Positions 1-8,605 of a DNA stretch of 15,521 nucleotides are shown here, in pieces. The stretch spans positions 1 through 15,521 of the forward strand of contig JAQIWT010000758.1 in the NCBI GenBank assembly GCA_034696485.1, given 5' to 3'. Both the position numbers and the translations under genes were made by a program. Position 1 is the first letter of the stretch. Each line of letters opens with the position of its first letter. The stretch is from Isohypsibius dastychi. Lineage: Eukaryota > Tardigrada > Eutardigrada > Parachela > Isohypsibiidae. The notes beneath the pieces are model-generated. The model was given only the letters and a program-made list of their open reading frames with translations. It was not told the origin of the DNA and made no database searches.

Positions 1-92
1 TTCATTCATGGCTCATTAAAAAGAAGAAAAAAAAACTGCATAACATAAAAATATCAGATTGAGGTTGTCGGGGATATCGACCAAGATATTTC

Positions 93-150
93 GTGATCCA
101 CCAATGTTACTGAAAAACGAGCTTGATCACAATTCGAATTTTCAGTCTGA
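93..150 (+). repeat. 58-bp direct repeat, copy 1
   Basis: This segment begins with GTGATCCACCAATGTTACTG and ends with TTTTCAGTCTGA. It recurs almost identically at 377-434, differing at only two positions by my reading (GCTTGATCACA here, GCTTAATCACG there). The copies are in the same orientation and 284 bp apart. The sequence between them is unrelated to the repeat. It may be a short piece of a dispersed element or a local duplication; nothing in it identifies a family. Confidence 0.9.
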
Positions 151-376
151 ACTCTGAACTTATGATGCTGATAACAGCGTTGTTAGACTTTTGAATTCTC
201 CAGGTAGCACCCGCAGGTTTTTAGTCTCATTTGCGCTGTTGGAACTTGAAATTCATAACTTTCAGCTGATGTTTTTTCCACGCATTTTTGGCATCTTATT
301 GAAACATCTCGGTCACAGTATCAGTCGAGGCTTTCAACTTCTTAGCAGGTTGAACCACTAGCTGGTTTTGTCTCAG

Positions 377-434
377 GTGATCCACCAATGTTACTGAAAA
401 ACGAGCTTAATCACGATTCGAATTTTCAGTCTGA
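377..434 (+). repeat. 58-bp direct repeat, copy 2
   Basis: This is the second copy of the repeat at 93-150, in the same orientation. Both copies share the core CCAATGTTACTGAAAAACGA and the tail ATTCGAATTTTCAGTCTGA. After the tail the two loci diverge, so the duplication boundary is sharp on the right side. Confidence 0.9.
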
Positions 435-624
435 TATTGGGCTGATGTGCAATTTCTCCGAAGAACCTGGTTCATAAAGTTTTTGCCTCTAACCTGCATT
501 TCGCTTTCACAGTGCTTATCAAAGTCAGAATCCCGAAATCCAGTTGGTTTTCGGTATCTGCTAGAACATTGAAGTCTACGCTGCCTGTCTTTGTTCATTG
601 CGGGCACGTTGCACAAAGACTGGA

Positions 625-909
625 TCAAGTCGATCGAATAGAGAACAAAGCTGTGTGATTCCACCTGCAACTGTTGGAACATAAGTCAAGAAAGACAAAA
701 TACCACTTTTTCTCATATGCAAAGTGGTTCAGCTCATTTTGAATATAAGTGACTGCGTGTTTCGCACAAGCTTCGAGTTCCAAGAAATTCACAATTGCCG
801 GGAGGATAGTGTGTTGAGATTTTCCGTGAGTGGGCTTTCTGCCTTGCTTCCCTCTCTTGAACAACAATCCAGATGCTAAACCTTTAAATCTGTCATAATT
901 CCTCGGCAT
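625..909 (-). pseudogene. Coding-like remnant, possibly transposon-associated
   Basis: A minus-strand frame of about 94 codons is open here. Its middle part contains GRKPTH, followed about 12 residues later by AIVNFLELEACAKHAV. A GRxPxH motif followed by a VNFI/AExHA-like helix is reminiscent of a helix-rich segment in uncharacterised, transposon-associated proteins of aquatic invertebrates. That comparison is from memory and weak. No catalytic domain follows; the overlapping minus-strand frame at 407-682 is in another phase and not recognisable. The start codon (ATG at 907-909) need not be the real one, because this could be an internal exon. Confidence 0.25.
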
Positions 910-1225
910 CTTACGTCATTCCAGTAGCGCAACCTTGCTTTTAGAACCCGCCTACTTGAAGTGATTCCGTTGCGTAGAGGGACTTTCCTCGAATTCATTG
1001 TCGTGGAATTCCAAATCCCTATCGGAAACCGAGGTTGGAGTTTTGACGTTTTTTTAGTCCCGTCGTTCTAGGCGGCATTATAGATAAAAGATGAGCTTAA
1101 TCAAAATCCAAAGGAGACATGCTTAAGGACATTATGTAAGTGCAGCTACACGCGGAAAGAATACAGCATGAACGAAAACTGCGCCAGTTTCTAACGAATA
1201 ATATTTTTGCCAGTGCTTTAACTTA
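910..1225. other. Non-coding stretch, nothing recognised
   Basis: No reading frame of useful length, repeat or RNA structure stands out here. The words GAGCTTAATCA near 1092 echo part of the 58-bp direct repeat, but the match is too short to be called a copy. Confidence 0.5.
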
Positions 1226-1476
1226 TAACTCAAAACTCAGGATTCAGAATTCAGAACTCAAAGCTCAGAATTGAGAGCTCAGAATTCACAACTCATAGCT
1301 CAGGATCCAGAACTCAGAGCTCGAAATTCAGAACTGCTAAGTCAGGACTCAGAATTCTGATACTCGAAGTCAGAAATATGAACTCAGAATTAAAAGTCAG
1401 ATACTCAGAACGAAAAAAATCAGCTCAAAACCTGAGAAACTTGGACCATGATCAGAAGAACCAGAACTCAGAGGAA
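1226..1476 (+). repeat. Foldback satellite, left arm (GAACTCAGA-type units)
   Basis: This is a degenerate short tandem array with units such as GAACTCAGA, GAATTCAGA, AGCTCAGAA and GGACTCAGA, most regular from 1226 to about 1412 and fading by 1476. The array at 1784-1900 carries the reverse-complement units (TCTGAGTTC), so together they form a foldback with a spacer of roughly 300 bp. The short reading frame that crosses the array is a by-product of the repeat and is not called as a gene. Confidence 0.85.
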
Positions 1477-1783
1477 GTAGAGAGTCAACCACTTCCCATA
1501 ACTTCTGAGCAAAAATGCTTACTCAGATACTTTGTCTGCAGATGGAGGCTGATATCGTGGAGGCCAAAGTACTAAGGTAATACTTGCTGAACAGCTAACA
1601 CATCAAACAAATGATCGCAACCACCTTGAAATGATGAGTGAAAGCATTATACTAACAATGACTTGTGTTTGTGGTAGATCGAATGTGTTCTAGGAAACAA
1701 TTTGGTGGGAGATTTGCCCTAGGTCTACCTGCGGCTGGCATTCTGTCACCCCTGAATGCCCTGGGAAGATGGTAGAGTTTCTT

Positions 1784-1900
1784 TTCGTTCTGAACTCTGA
1801 CTTTGCGTTCTGATTTCAGATTTCTGACTTCGAGTGCCAGAACTTTGAGTTCTGAGTTCTCAGTTCTGAATTCTGAGTTCTGAGTTCTGAGTTCTTAGTT
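1784..1900 (-). repeat. Foldback satellite, right arm (TCTGAGTTC units)
   Basis: The clearest part, 1844-1898, is a 9-bp tandem repeat with unit TTCTGAGTT repeated about six times with few changes. It is the reverse complement of the unit at 1226-1476. The right arm is shorter and more homogeneous than the left, suggesting more recent expansion or less decay. The spacer 1477-1783 has no recognisable gene. Confidence 0.85.
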
Positions 1901-2074
1901 ATCTGTTGAAGCACCAGTCATGTTGTGAGGTCTACTTATACTTTGAAAGGTGGGAAAACGTGCCAAAACAAGCTGCATCATGTTACAAAAAGTGCTTGCT
2001 CCATGGTGCCTCTGTGTTGTCATCGTCGTGAGTGCACTTTGCACCACACTATAGAATTCCTGTCGAGCTGACGG

Positions 2075-2302
2075 TCACATCTTGATGTTTTCGGCGAATT
2101 GGACGCAATGCTCATGAGGCAAAATTCCCAGGCTCTGCAGTCGTCCTCCAAGTTTAGGTAATGGCAAATACTTGTGATACAAAACAGAAATGAATTCATT
2201 GGGTGGTGTTACATGTTCAATCTCATCTATCTTGTCAAGGACTGTGGGTTCCAGGTTCACGGCCATGATGTCAAACTCGTTCTCATGCGCAAAATCAAAA
2301 GA
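2075..2302 (-). CDS. Unrecognised coding-like exon, about 75 residues
   Basis: The minus frame is open from 2302 down to a stop at 2075-2077. The reading is coherent and protein-like: an acidic start (DFAHENEFDI), then an internal Met, a KIDEIEHV segment, HKYLPLPKLGGRLQSLGI, and HEHCVQFAENIKM before the stop. The mix of hydrophobic and charged residues with two LPLP/LGIL-type turns looks like a folded domain rather than chance translation. I do not recognise the family. The upstream boundary is a stop codon, not an obvious splice site, so it may be the last exon of a gene or a decayed fragment. Confidence 0.3.
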   Translation of the reverse strand, partial: SFDFAHENEFDIMAVNLEPTVLDKIDEIEHVTPPNEFISVLYHKYLPLPKLGGRLQSLGILPHEHCVQFAENIKM

Positions 2303-2309
2303 TTACTCT

Positions 2310-3160
2310 TCAATCCAGGTTTCTGATCAGTCCCACAAAAAGATGAATCTCATCAAGCATCAGAAGTTAACTTCGAGTTCGTCGATCTGAATCGAGTTCG
2401 CCATCTCTAAAAATGTCCCAAAGGCTTTCCAATCGCATGTCCCAATGTTTTGGCTGGAACCTATCCTGGTATATATAATATTGTAGATACTTACTTTTAG
2501 TTGTAATGATGAAAGTTCGTTTGTCGGCGCAAACTCAGACTTAATTTTGTATAAGGCTCATAAAATGTCATTACTTATCGGCTCAAAGCCAGAAACGCTG
2601 GATTTCACAGGCAATAGATATTCATATAATTCCTCAGGTTCTCCCAGAGGAACTGAATTTCCCGGAAGACATTGCTCACCTAGCTGGCGAATTCAGCTTT
2701 GAAAACATTTTGAACCGGATTTTCAAACCTACAGAATGAGATCAGCCTTTTTTCACCAGAGAACGAGGTCCATCATACTTCATATCTTTCTCTTTTTTCA
2801 GAACAATTTCCTCTTTGGTGAGAACTGGCAATGTAGTCAGTCATCTTGTCGATCAAATCAGTTCATGTACTCGGGTAACCATTTCCGGCTGTTATGATTT
2901 TGAAGAATAGAGCAACAGGTTCGTTCGGTGATGGGTTTCAAACAGACCCAAATAAAAAAACCTAGGCAATGAGACTTCATCAAGACACAACACGTTATTG
3001 AACTTCTTGGAGGTGTCTTACTTTTCACAATTTTGCAACGATATTCGCAACGTACTACCGAAGTATTCAAACGCGTGTGGTGCGTGTAGAACCGATCAGT
3101 TGGAACCATCTCAGACATATATTGTTAATGTTTTATATCTGTTCTGAAACTGGTTCAAAA
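2310..3160. other. Non-coding or heavily decayed stretch
   Basis: Nothing here is recognisable. A minus-strand frame at 2858-3118 starts with MVPTDRFYTHH and reaches an AAA|GTAAGA sequence resembling a splice donor near 3020. Without a recognisable partner exon it is only a possibility. Confidence 0.3.
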
Positions 3161-3161
3161 T

Positions 3162-3479
3162 TTAAGTAAGAACAAGAACCCAGTGACGCGCAGAATCATG
3201 GAAATCAACAAGGTCACACACTTTCCACCACGCCACATCTTCATTCTTCAGCTTGGTCAACGAGGTGATTCTTGGTCGTTCTTGGTCAACTTGGTCATTC
3301 TCAGTAATGGCTTCTCCATTTTGGCTTGCATATTATGACCCATCCGGATGATCGGCAACCGGTGACTCCGGCAGTTCTGGTGGCATTTCCACGTCCTCCA
3401 TTAGTTGTCCAAACACGCAAACTTGTTCATTCACAGTTCGTTTGGTGAGCTGTATTGCTCGTATCACCGGCAGAATCAA
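3162..3479 (-). pseudogene. Unrecognised reading frame broken by one stop codon
   Basis: Read on the minus strand, 105 codons are open apart from a single TAA at 3333-3335 (codon 49). Before the stop the protein is Pro- and Glu-rich, with MEDVEMPPELPESPVADHP. After it come a polar stretch (ENDQVDQERPR), then LTKLKNEDVAWWKVCDLVDF, with two adjacent tryptophans. Composition on both sides of the stop is similar, which suggests one former coding exon that acquired a nonsense mutation. Family unknown. Alternatively, the stop marks a real C-terminus and the remainder is chance. Confidence 0.3.
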
Positions 3480-3580
3480 CTACCACAACTGGTTCTGATT
3501 TTACGGCAGTTTTTCTCCGAAGCAGAGCCAGATTTGTGAAACGGTTGTTTCGCCGATTCACGAGGCACATTTGATCACGG

Positions 3581-3620
3581 TAACCCAGTGTCTTCTACCC
3601 AGTGGTTCTACCCAGTGTCT
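3581..3620 (+). repeat. Short tandem of TCTACCCAGTG-like units
   Basis: Three near-copies of an 11-12-bp unit (ACCCAGTGTCT, CTACCCAGTGGT, CTACCCAGTGTCT) lie in tandem. It is a local slippage product with no evident function. Confidence 0.7.
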
Positions 3621-3666
3621 TACGAGCTCGACTTTGAGTCTAGCTTATGATCAAGTAAAGTTCCCC

Positions 3667-3684
3667 AAGATACGGTTTTTGTAA
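3667..3684 (+). repeat. 18-bp exact direct repeat (second copy at 4841-4858)
   Basis: The 18-mer AAGATACGGTTTTTGTAA occurs here and again exactly at 4841-4858. Flanking similarity is weak. An exact 18-mer twice in 15.5 kb is unlikely by chance, so both may be remnants of one dispersed element. Confidence 0.65.
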
Positions 3685-3689
3685 AACAT

Positions 3690-4070
3690 GTACGCCGACA
3701 AAATAGTTTATCCGTTTTTCGAAATCCGTATCTTTGCTGCTCAACTTACGGTGATATTTACAGCTTCGCGCCGGCTCAGGTGATTCAACGCACACGGATA
3801 TTGACGAAATCAGAGTTATTCAGCCTGGCAGAAGATTCTTGTTCTCATCCATTCACTTATCTATCCAGCCATTCAGGAAAGTAATGTTTTCAAGAAAGTG
3901 TTTAAACTAATGTTCTTGGCAGTGATTGTTTTGTGATTCTTTTGCACCCATCTAGCACAGAACACTGTTTTTGAGGTCACGATAAGTACTTTCTAGAATA
4001 TAGAAACGCCGGCCGTTACCTGCTCTATTCAACAAGCGAAAGAGAATGAAGCTCTGGGAACAAGCCGTTC
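3690..4070. other. Stretch with nothing recognised
   Basis: No reading frame, repeat pair or structure could be supported between the 18-bp repeat and the frame that opens at 4071. Confidence 0.4.
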
Positions 4071-4523
4071 ATGACCTTGGTTTCTGAACTGATGGAGCTC
4101 ATCATCAAGTGCGAATTTGAATCTGACCCACCACAGTTCGCCATTCACACAGTTCGAAGCGGGAAAATAACGGTCCAAAGACTACGTAATAAGTGTTACT
4201 CAGGCAGGGCGGAGCATGGAACATTACTATTGGTTCCCGCATTTAACGAAAATGAGGGGTTGTATTCAGTTGCTGCCGCGTTTTCGCACCAATTACACTA
4301 CGTCCTTGCACCCGGCACGCACAAATCACTTTTCCAAACAGATTATTCAGCTGTTGTGAAGACGTTAATTTTTCTTCTATTCTTTATCCTGAGAGTCTCA
4401 CATCTTCCTCTAGCAATCGGAGATCCTGGACAAAAATGTACACGAAATCTCGATCGTCTTTTCCATTCTCCCGTGATTCGCTGCCGCCAGGAAGGCGTTG
4501 ATGGATCTTCATCGCAAGCATAA
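4071..4523 (+). CDS. Longest open frame, 150 codons, unrecognised
   Basis: This plus-strand frame runs from ATG to a TAA at 4521-4523. It carries one strongly hydrophobic run around residues 93-112 (TLIFLLFFILRVSHLPLA) that could span a membrane, and a Cys/Arg-rich C-terminus. I recognise no family. In a different phase, the sequence just downstream has a GT at 4525 and a CAG acceptor at about 4574 leading into 4575-4756, so this frame may be a chance ORF over spliced exons. Length alone is its main support. Confidence 0.15.
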   Translation: MTLVSELMELIIKCEFESDPPQFAIHTVRSGKITVQRLRNKCYSGRAEHGTLLLVPAFNENEGLYSVAAAFSHQLHYVLAPGTHKSLFQTDYSAVVKTLIFLLFFILRVSHLPLAIGDPGQKCTRNLDRLFHSPVIRCRQEGVDGSSSQA

Positions 4524-4574
4524 CGGTCAGTGTAGCAACTTTCTCCGAACTGAGATTTTCCACCATCTTGTTTC

Positions 4575-4756
4575 AGAAACGGCATATTCCCGAGCAAGGG
4601 TGGTATGGTGCAGTTGCCTGTGGCGTTTTCGGTTCTCAAGAAATGATGCCTGCGAAATCTGGAACCATGGCGAGAAACTCCAACTTAGAGCCGGACTCCG
4701 ACCGAAAACGTACAGAACATTTGCGAGACATTGTTTTCAGCCAAGACCGACGCTAA
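4575..4756 (+). CDS. Coding-like terminal exon, about 60 residues
   Basis: A TTGTTTCAG acceptor-like sequence precedes this open stretch, which encodes KRHIPEQGWYGAVACGVFG, then a polar segment ending in RKRTEHLRDIVFSQDRR and a stop. The Gly/aromatic-rich first half and basic/acidic second half look like a real C-terminal exon. Family not recognised. A possible donor lies about 50 bp upstream (ACG|GTCAGTG near 4524), giving a short intron typical of other predicted introns in this window. Confidence 0.25.
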
Positions 4757-5092
4757 CATTCCCTCTCTCCACAAGATGTTAGAGAACACAACGCGCATCA
4801 GCATGAAGGTTCGTTATTCCGGCGAACCAGTTGAGTCACGAAGATACGGTTTTTGTAATACCAGATAACTTGATGTAGTCGGCAGTGAGTTCTTCAAATT
4901 CCTAATTCCCAGGAACCAGCTACTTAGCCTCGGCCGTCATGTCGCCCAGGTACTCACATCAGCCATGTCATCCGAACTGAACCTGTTTGTCAGGTTTGCG
5001 GAGTCTTTGAGATTTTGACTCAGTGCCGTCTGGTCAAGGTAGTTTGTATTTTAATCCATAATACTTTTTTCCTTTATCGTTTTCTTTTCAAG

Positions 5093-5154
5093 GAGAGCAA
5101 TGGTTGGAAATTTGACAGCACACTACTGAAAACAACGGATAACCTTTGAACAAG
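5093..5154 (+). pseudogene. Candidate exon between two short introns
   Basis: The segment is bounded by a pyrimidine-rich acceptor (TTTTCAAG before 5093) and an AACAAG|GTAATT donor at 5155. A second AAG|GTAGTT donor lies at 5039, which would make the upstream intron about 54 bp. The exon reads NGWKFDSTLLKTTDNL and then a TGA. It probably belongs with the reading frame at 5345-5783, but the phases do not join cleanly, so the locus looks decayed. Confidence 0.25.
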
Positions 5155-5344
5155 GTAATTTCGCGCTTTTGTAGTCTCAGCTGTCGAACCACATCTTGCT
5201 ACTCATTCTTAGGTCAACCGCTCCCACAACCGCTTATTCTTCAGACCACTTCTACACAGTCCACTAAAGGCCGACGTCTCTGCGGTAAGAATAACAGATG
5301 TTCGGGCACGGTCATAGCATCTCACGACAATTTCTGTCTTTAGG

Positions 5345-5783
5345 GGAATTACGCGAATCCATTCTCTCGTTTTTTGGAAAGAAAGAAAGTGCCAGCTCAT
5401 TCCAGATCCGTTCAAGATACAGCGTCTTTGTGAAAAAGAAGGTTCGGCAGGCCTCGTGGAAAACTTTGAACCGAAAGCAGTCTGCCACAATGGGTTGCAC
5501 ACCTACTCTTGGAAGCTGATCCTTCATCTCTTGGACGGTGAGGACAGAGCTGTACGCTTGAAAAGAATGCAGCGAAACATTGGGTTGGAAACCATTTTGA
5601 CTGAGTCGAAGCTCATCGCCGTGATCGGTCAGTGTGTTTTAGATCTTGAAGCCTGTTCAATTTTGATTCAGATTCTTTCCAGGCCATATCACCGAAGTCT
5701 ATCAGATCCAACAAAAGATCGTTCTGAACTGGTTCAAGCAAAAGATGATCAACAATTTAGGACAGCTTGTAGCTCGCTATTAA
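5345..5783 (+). CDS. Two-exon reading frame, about 127 residues, family unknown
   Basis: Exon one is open from about 5345 to 5627 after a TTTAG acceptor-like site. A GTCAGT donor at 5628 and a TTTCCAG acceptor ending at 5682 define a 55-bp intron. Splicing preserves the frame, giving AVIGHITEVYQIQQKIVLNW and a natural stop at 5781-5783. Landmarks in exon one are LIPDPFKIQRLCEKEG, VENFEPKAV, a WKLILHLLDGEDRAVRLKRM stretch and ILTESKLIAVI. The pattern of charged and hydrophobic residues strongly suggests a genuine protein C-terminus. I do not recognise the family. Upstream coding appears to switch frame inside a (GAAA)n run at 5376-5389, so the copy may be frameshifted. Confidence 0.45.
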
Positions 5784-6570
5784 TATTCTTTCAGTGGTGA
5801 TTTTCCGTTTTGTTGAGCATGGCTGGCAGATGTCTGTGGTTTTGCCTGAATCATTCTGAGAACCTTCTTTGAGACTGAAGCTGTACTTCGAGCAGACTGA
5901 ATGAAGCTCAACTGAAAACATTCAATCGGTTGCAAAACTATACCGCGTACTGTAGCAAAACACGGTTGATACAATTCATTTGCTGAAAAATGTAGTACGC
6001 AGCTATCACATGTGTTCATGGCAAGTCTGGTAAGTCTGCGAGGGTTAGTTTCAAGGAGTTTACTTGGTGTATTCAAGTCTTTGTGCAGATGTGTTCCCTG
6101 AGTCTCGGCCACAGCGTTTAAGAGTATCCATTCAGTCTTGGACGAATTTTACTAAGGTCGGTCACCGGTCTGTCAAAAGTCTTCCTAGTGTCGATGGTCT
6201 GGCGTTTGGATTACCGTATGGTGCGAAAGTGAGACGTGTTTGGTTCGTCCGTAAGACATTCTTTTTTATTTGGGAGACTGCTCTCGATGAAAAATTCACT
6301 CTCCGTTTTCTAGTTTCAACAGCAGGCGAAAGAACAACCGCATCCACACCTTTGGGTGAATGACCTTTCCACTTACTGTGCGGAATTGATTGTATCCTGC
6401 ATTATCTCCAATCGGTGTTCCTTGAACCTCTGCCATCAGCTTCGACGTGTTGCCCTATAAGCTGGAAGCTTCGTAGATAGTAATCTCCTTCGTGCTTCTT
6501 CCTTCACCACTCTTTCAAGAGTCTTTGGGGTACCGAAATCCATTGGTACCTAATCGTTCTTTTAAGAAGT
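5784..6570. other. Stretch without recognisable gene
   Basis: Frames on both strands between 5784 and 6363 are open for about 60-110 codons but show no domain, and they overlap each other on opposite strands. No repeat pair was found except that the similarity of the inverted arm starting at 6721 may extend weakly leftward to about 6570. Confidence 0.4.
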
Positions 6571-6720
6571 GGTGCCATCTAATTCATCCTGCGCGCATGA
6601 TCCGGTATTAGACCGAGCTTCCGAATTATTAATGGGCCTCTGCAAATTCCTGTGCAGCACTCTAGCTTTGACCCAGACTTTTGAAACTTTTCTTCGCAGA
6701 ATTTCGAGTCTCCTTTTGTC

Positions 6721-6982
6721 TACCAGGAGAATTCGTGATCATGACAATCACGTATTTATTTCCAAATTGGGACATTCCAATGTCTTCGGCGTAGAGTTGG
6801 GTAACGTCTGTTTCATAATTTTGTCACGACCAGGTTTTTTTGTCTATTCAGTAAGCTATAAGTCAACCAGATTGGCGCACCCAATCAAGCTCTACTACTA
6901 TTCAAAAAACAAATACAAAACTCAACGCTACCCACCCCCCTTCCCCCTCAGGCAGTTCCAACCAAAAAATCTTTCTTGTACC
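6721..6982 (+). repeat. Left arm of long inverted repeat flanking the transposase remnant
   Basis: This segment aligns with the reverse complement of 8358-8605 along its whole length, roughly 70-75% identical by eye with a few small gaps. Shared landmarks in order are TACCAGGAGAA, TGACAAT, GGTAACGT, ATAATTTTGT, TATTCA, ATTGGCG, AATCAAGC, CAAAAAACAAA, the C-rich run with CCCCCTCAGG and TTGTACC. Weaker similarity may continue outward to about 6570 and 8765. An open frame crosses this arm, but its counterpart in the other arm is not conserved as protein, so I treat it as repeat sequence. Confidence 0.8.
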
Positions 6983-7015
6983 ATCACAGTAGCTTGCAGT
7001 GTATCGTGGATAGCC

Positions 7016-7874
7016 GTAAGCAGATAAACGTGCTACCATGTGAAAACGCTGCAGGAGACGTCATGGAACCATTCGTGTTGTATGATGCGAAGCAGTCGCT
7101 GCTCGAGTGGTTCGAGGGAATGAAAAACGGGTTTGTAATTGAGAGGAATCATGATGGATCAATGGATACCGGACTACTCTGCAAATAAATCATCCAAGTA
7201 GTGTACGCATACATTTTATCGCTCAAATTATAAAGCTGAGCTTTTGGTTTTTGAGTCAATTCTTATTTATTTATTTAACGGATCATTTGTTGATATATTT
7301 TCCGATCATATTTCAGGCTGTCATTTTTGTGGACGGGCATTCGTCTCACATCCATAATCTGGAACTGGTTGATTTCTGTCGACAGGTAAACCTTGATACT
7401 TGTGATGTCATTGCTTAACGAAATTCGCATATTATAGCGAAACGGTGAATTGGTTTGCTTGCCAAGTGGCCGAACGCCATAACTGCAGCCGTGAGACAAG
7501 AATGAGTAGTTTTAAACCAAATGAAAAGCCTACCTAAACGGAGTGGACGAGTATCGAAAAACGGTGATCTATTTAAATAATGAGTGTAATGTAAAGGATA
7601 GATTCATGAGTAATTAGTTTGTTCCAACTTTGTTACAGATAACACGGAACAGTTTCCCTTCTGGAAATCGTTTGATGCATCACCTCATCTCATTTCTGGT
7701 TTTAAGGACACCGGAATTTATCCTTTTAATCCTGAAGAAATTCGCGCCGCTGTGTATCAGGCGCGCATCGCTCCTCCAAAAATCACGGAAATTCCGAAAA
7801 TGGCTGGATTCTTGAAAGATTCACAAGTTTTCCATGCCATGTTAGCCAGACAGTACCATCTCTATCCGGAGTGA
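7016..7874 (+). pseudogene. Pogo/Tigger-like DDE transposase remnant, intron-split
   Basis: Four pieces match the pogo/Tigger (DDE_1, Tc1/mariner superfamily) catalytic domain in order. First, 7016-7197 gives INVLPCENAAGDVMEPFVLY and NGFVIERNHDGSMDTGLLCK, matching the usual VLxCxNAxG...PFV and NGWMD motifs; a TAA replaces the usual Trp that follows. Second, 7317-7385 gives VIFVDGHSSHIHNLELVDFC, which contains the second catalytic Asp in DGHSSH. Third, 7438-7490 gives ELVCLPSGRTP, a stop, then LQP, matching LPPHTTHxLQP. Fourth, 7639-7874 gives GFKDTGIYPFNPEEIRAAV and ends at TGA. GT-AG sequences separate the first three pieces (7198-7316 and 7386-7437). The N-terminal DNA-binding half and first catalytic motif are not found upstream. 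This copy is dead: it has internal stops and missing blocks. Confidence 0.85.
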
Positions 7875-7965
7875 ATAGTTGTTGTTCCTCAAGCCTTGGC
7901 TGGTCATTTCAATAGCAAAAACCTCTTTGATGTCTCCAGATATTTCTGAAAATAATGGTTAACTT

Positions 7966-8330
7966 TTCAGTAGAGAACATCATTCATACTCTGGTTAGAA
8001 AAGAAGCGGAAAGCATTCACGGACCAGCAGCTGCAGGAAAAGATGCTATAGCCGTTTCTCATCGCAGAAACACCATCAATGGCAAGCTCCTTACATTCAT
8101 CACCAGCCGAAAAAGTTTAAAAGCGCCGGAAGCAGCACACCAGAATTTTTTCGGAGCAAAAGCGTGAGAAAGCTCTTGACAAGTGTGGAAATTAAGAGAA
8201 GGGCGAAATTGCTCCGATGACGAAGAAAATGCCTCCTAAAGTTTCTTCGGATGAACTTTGCAAGAGAGGATCCCAGTTGAGCTGTGGATGCAGATGATGA
8301 ACAGGAAGCACGCAGAATCACCACGTCCTA
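7966..8330 (+). pseudogene. Probable C-terminal tail of the same transposase, frameshifted
   Basis: After a CTTTTCAG acceptor-like site the sequence encodes ENIIHTLVRKEAESI, then GKLLTFITSRKSLKAPEAAH. Further on, in another frame, it gives EQKREKALDKC and later KKMPPKVSSDELC. A basic, Lys-rich, coiled tail with a KxLTS-type motif is usual after the GIYPFNP block in pogo/Tigger transposases. At least two frame changes are needed to read through, so the tail is decayed. Confidence 0.5.
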
Positions 8331-8357
8331 AAAGAGTGGTGTTTTTTCGGTAGCGCG

Positions 8358-8605
8358 GGTACACGAAGGGTGTTTTGATTGAAACTACCTGAGGGGGGAA
8401 GGATGGGGGTTTCCCTTTGTTTTTTAGATAACCTGCGGGCTTGATTCGCCAATTTAGTCGACTTACAGTTCATTGAATAGAGAAAAAAAAACTGATCCCA
8501 ACAAAATTATCCAACAAACGTTACCAAACTCTGCGTGGAAGATATTTTGATTGTTACAATTAAGAAATGAATGCGCTATTGTCACGATTATGATTTCTCC
8601 TGGTA
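8358..8605 (-). repeat. Right arm of long inverted repeat flanking the transposase remnant
   Basis: The reverse complement of this segment aligns with 6721-6982. It lies just beyond the decayed transposase tail, so the two arms enclose about 1.4 kb containing only transposase remnants. The arm carries a G-rich run (CTGAGGGGGGAAGGATGGGG) corresponding to the C-rich run of the left arm. Confidence 0.8.

Noticed and set aside
1378-1575. 65-codon plus-strand frame with Ser/Glu/Lys-rich product
   Set aside because: Much of it lies within the GAACTCAGA satellite; its composition comes from the repeat.
3246-3300. TTGGTCAAC/TTGGTCATTC near-repeats
   Set aside because: A few short degenerate copies inside a coding-like frame; not distinguishable from chance or ordinary slippage.
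4343-4639. 98-codon minus-strand frame opposite 4071-4756
   Set aside because: It is antisense to more coherent plus-strand frames and shows no motif.
5780-6112. 110-codon minus-strand frame with a CDSC pair
   Set aside because: A single Cys pair is not evidence of a zinc finger, and no other conserved motif was seen.
6569-7027. 152-codon plus-strand frame
   Set aside because: It mostly overlaps the left inverted arm and has no domain; the counterpart arm does not preserve the protein frame.
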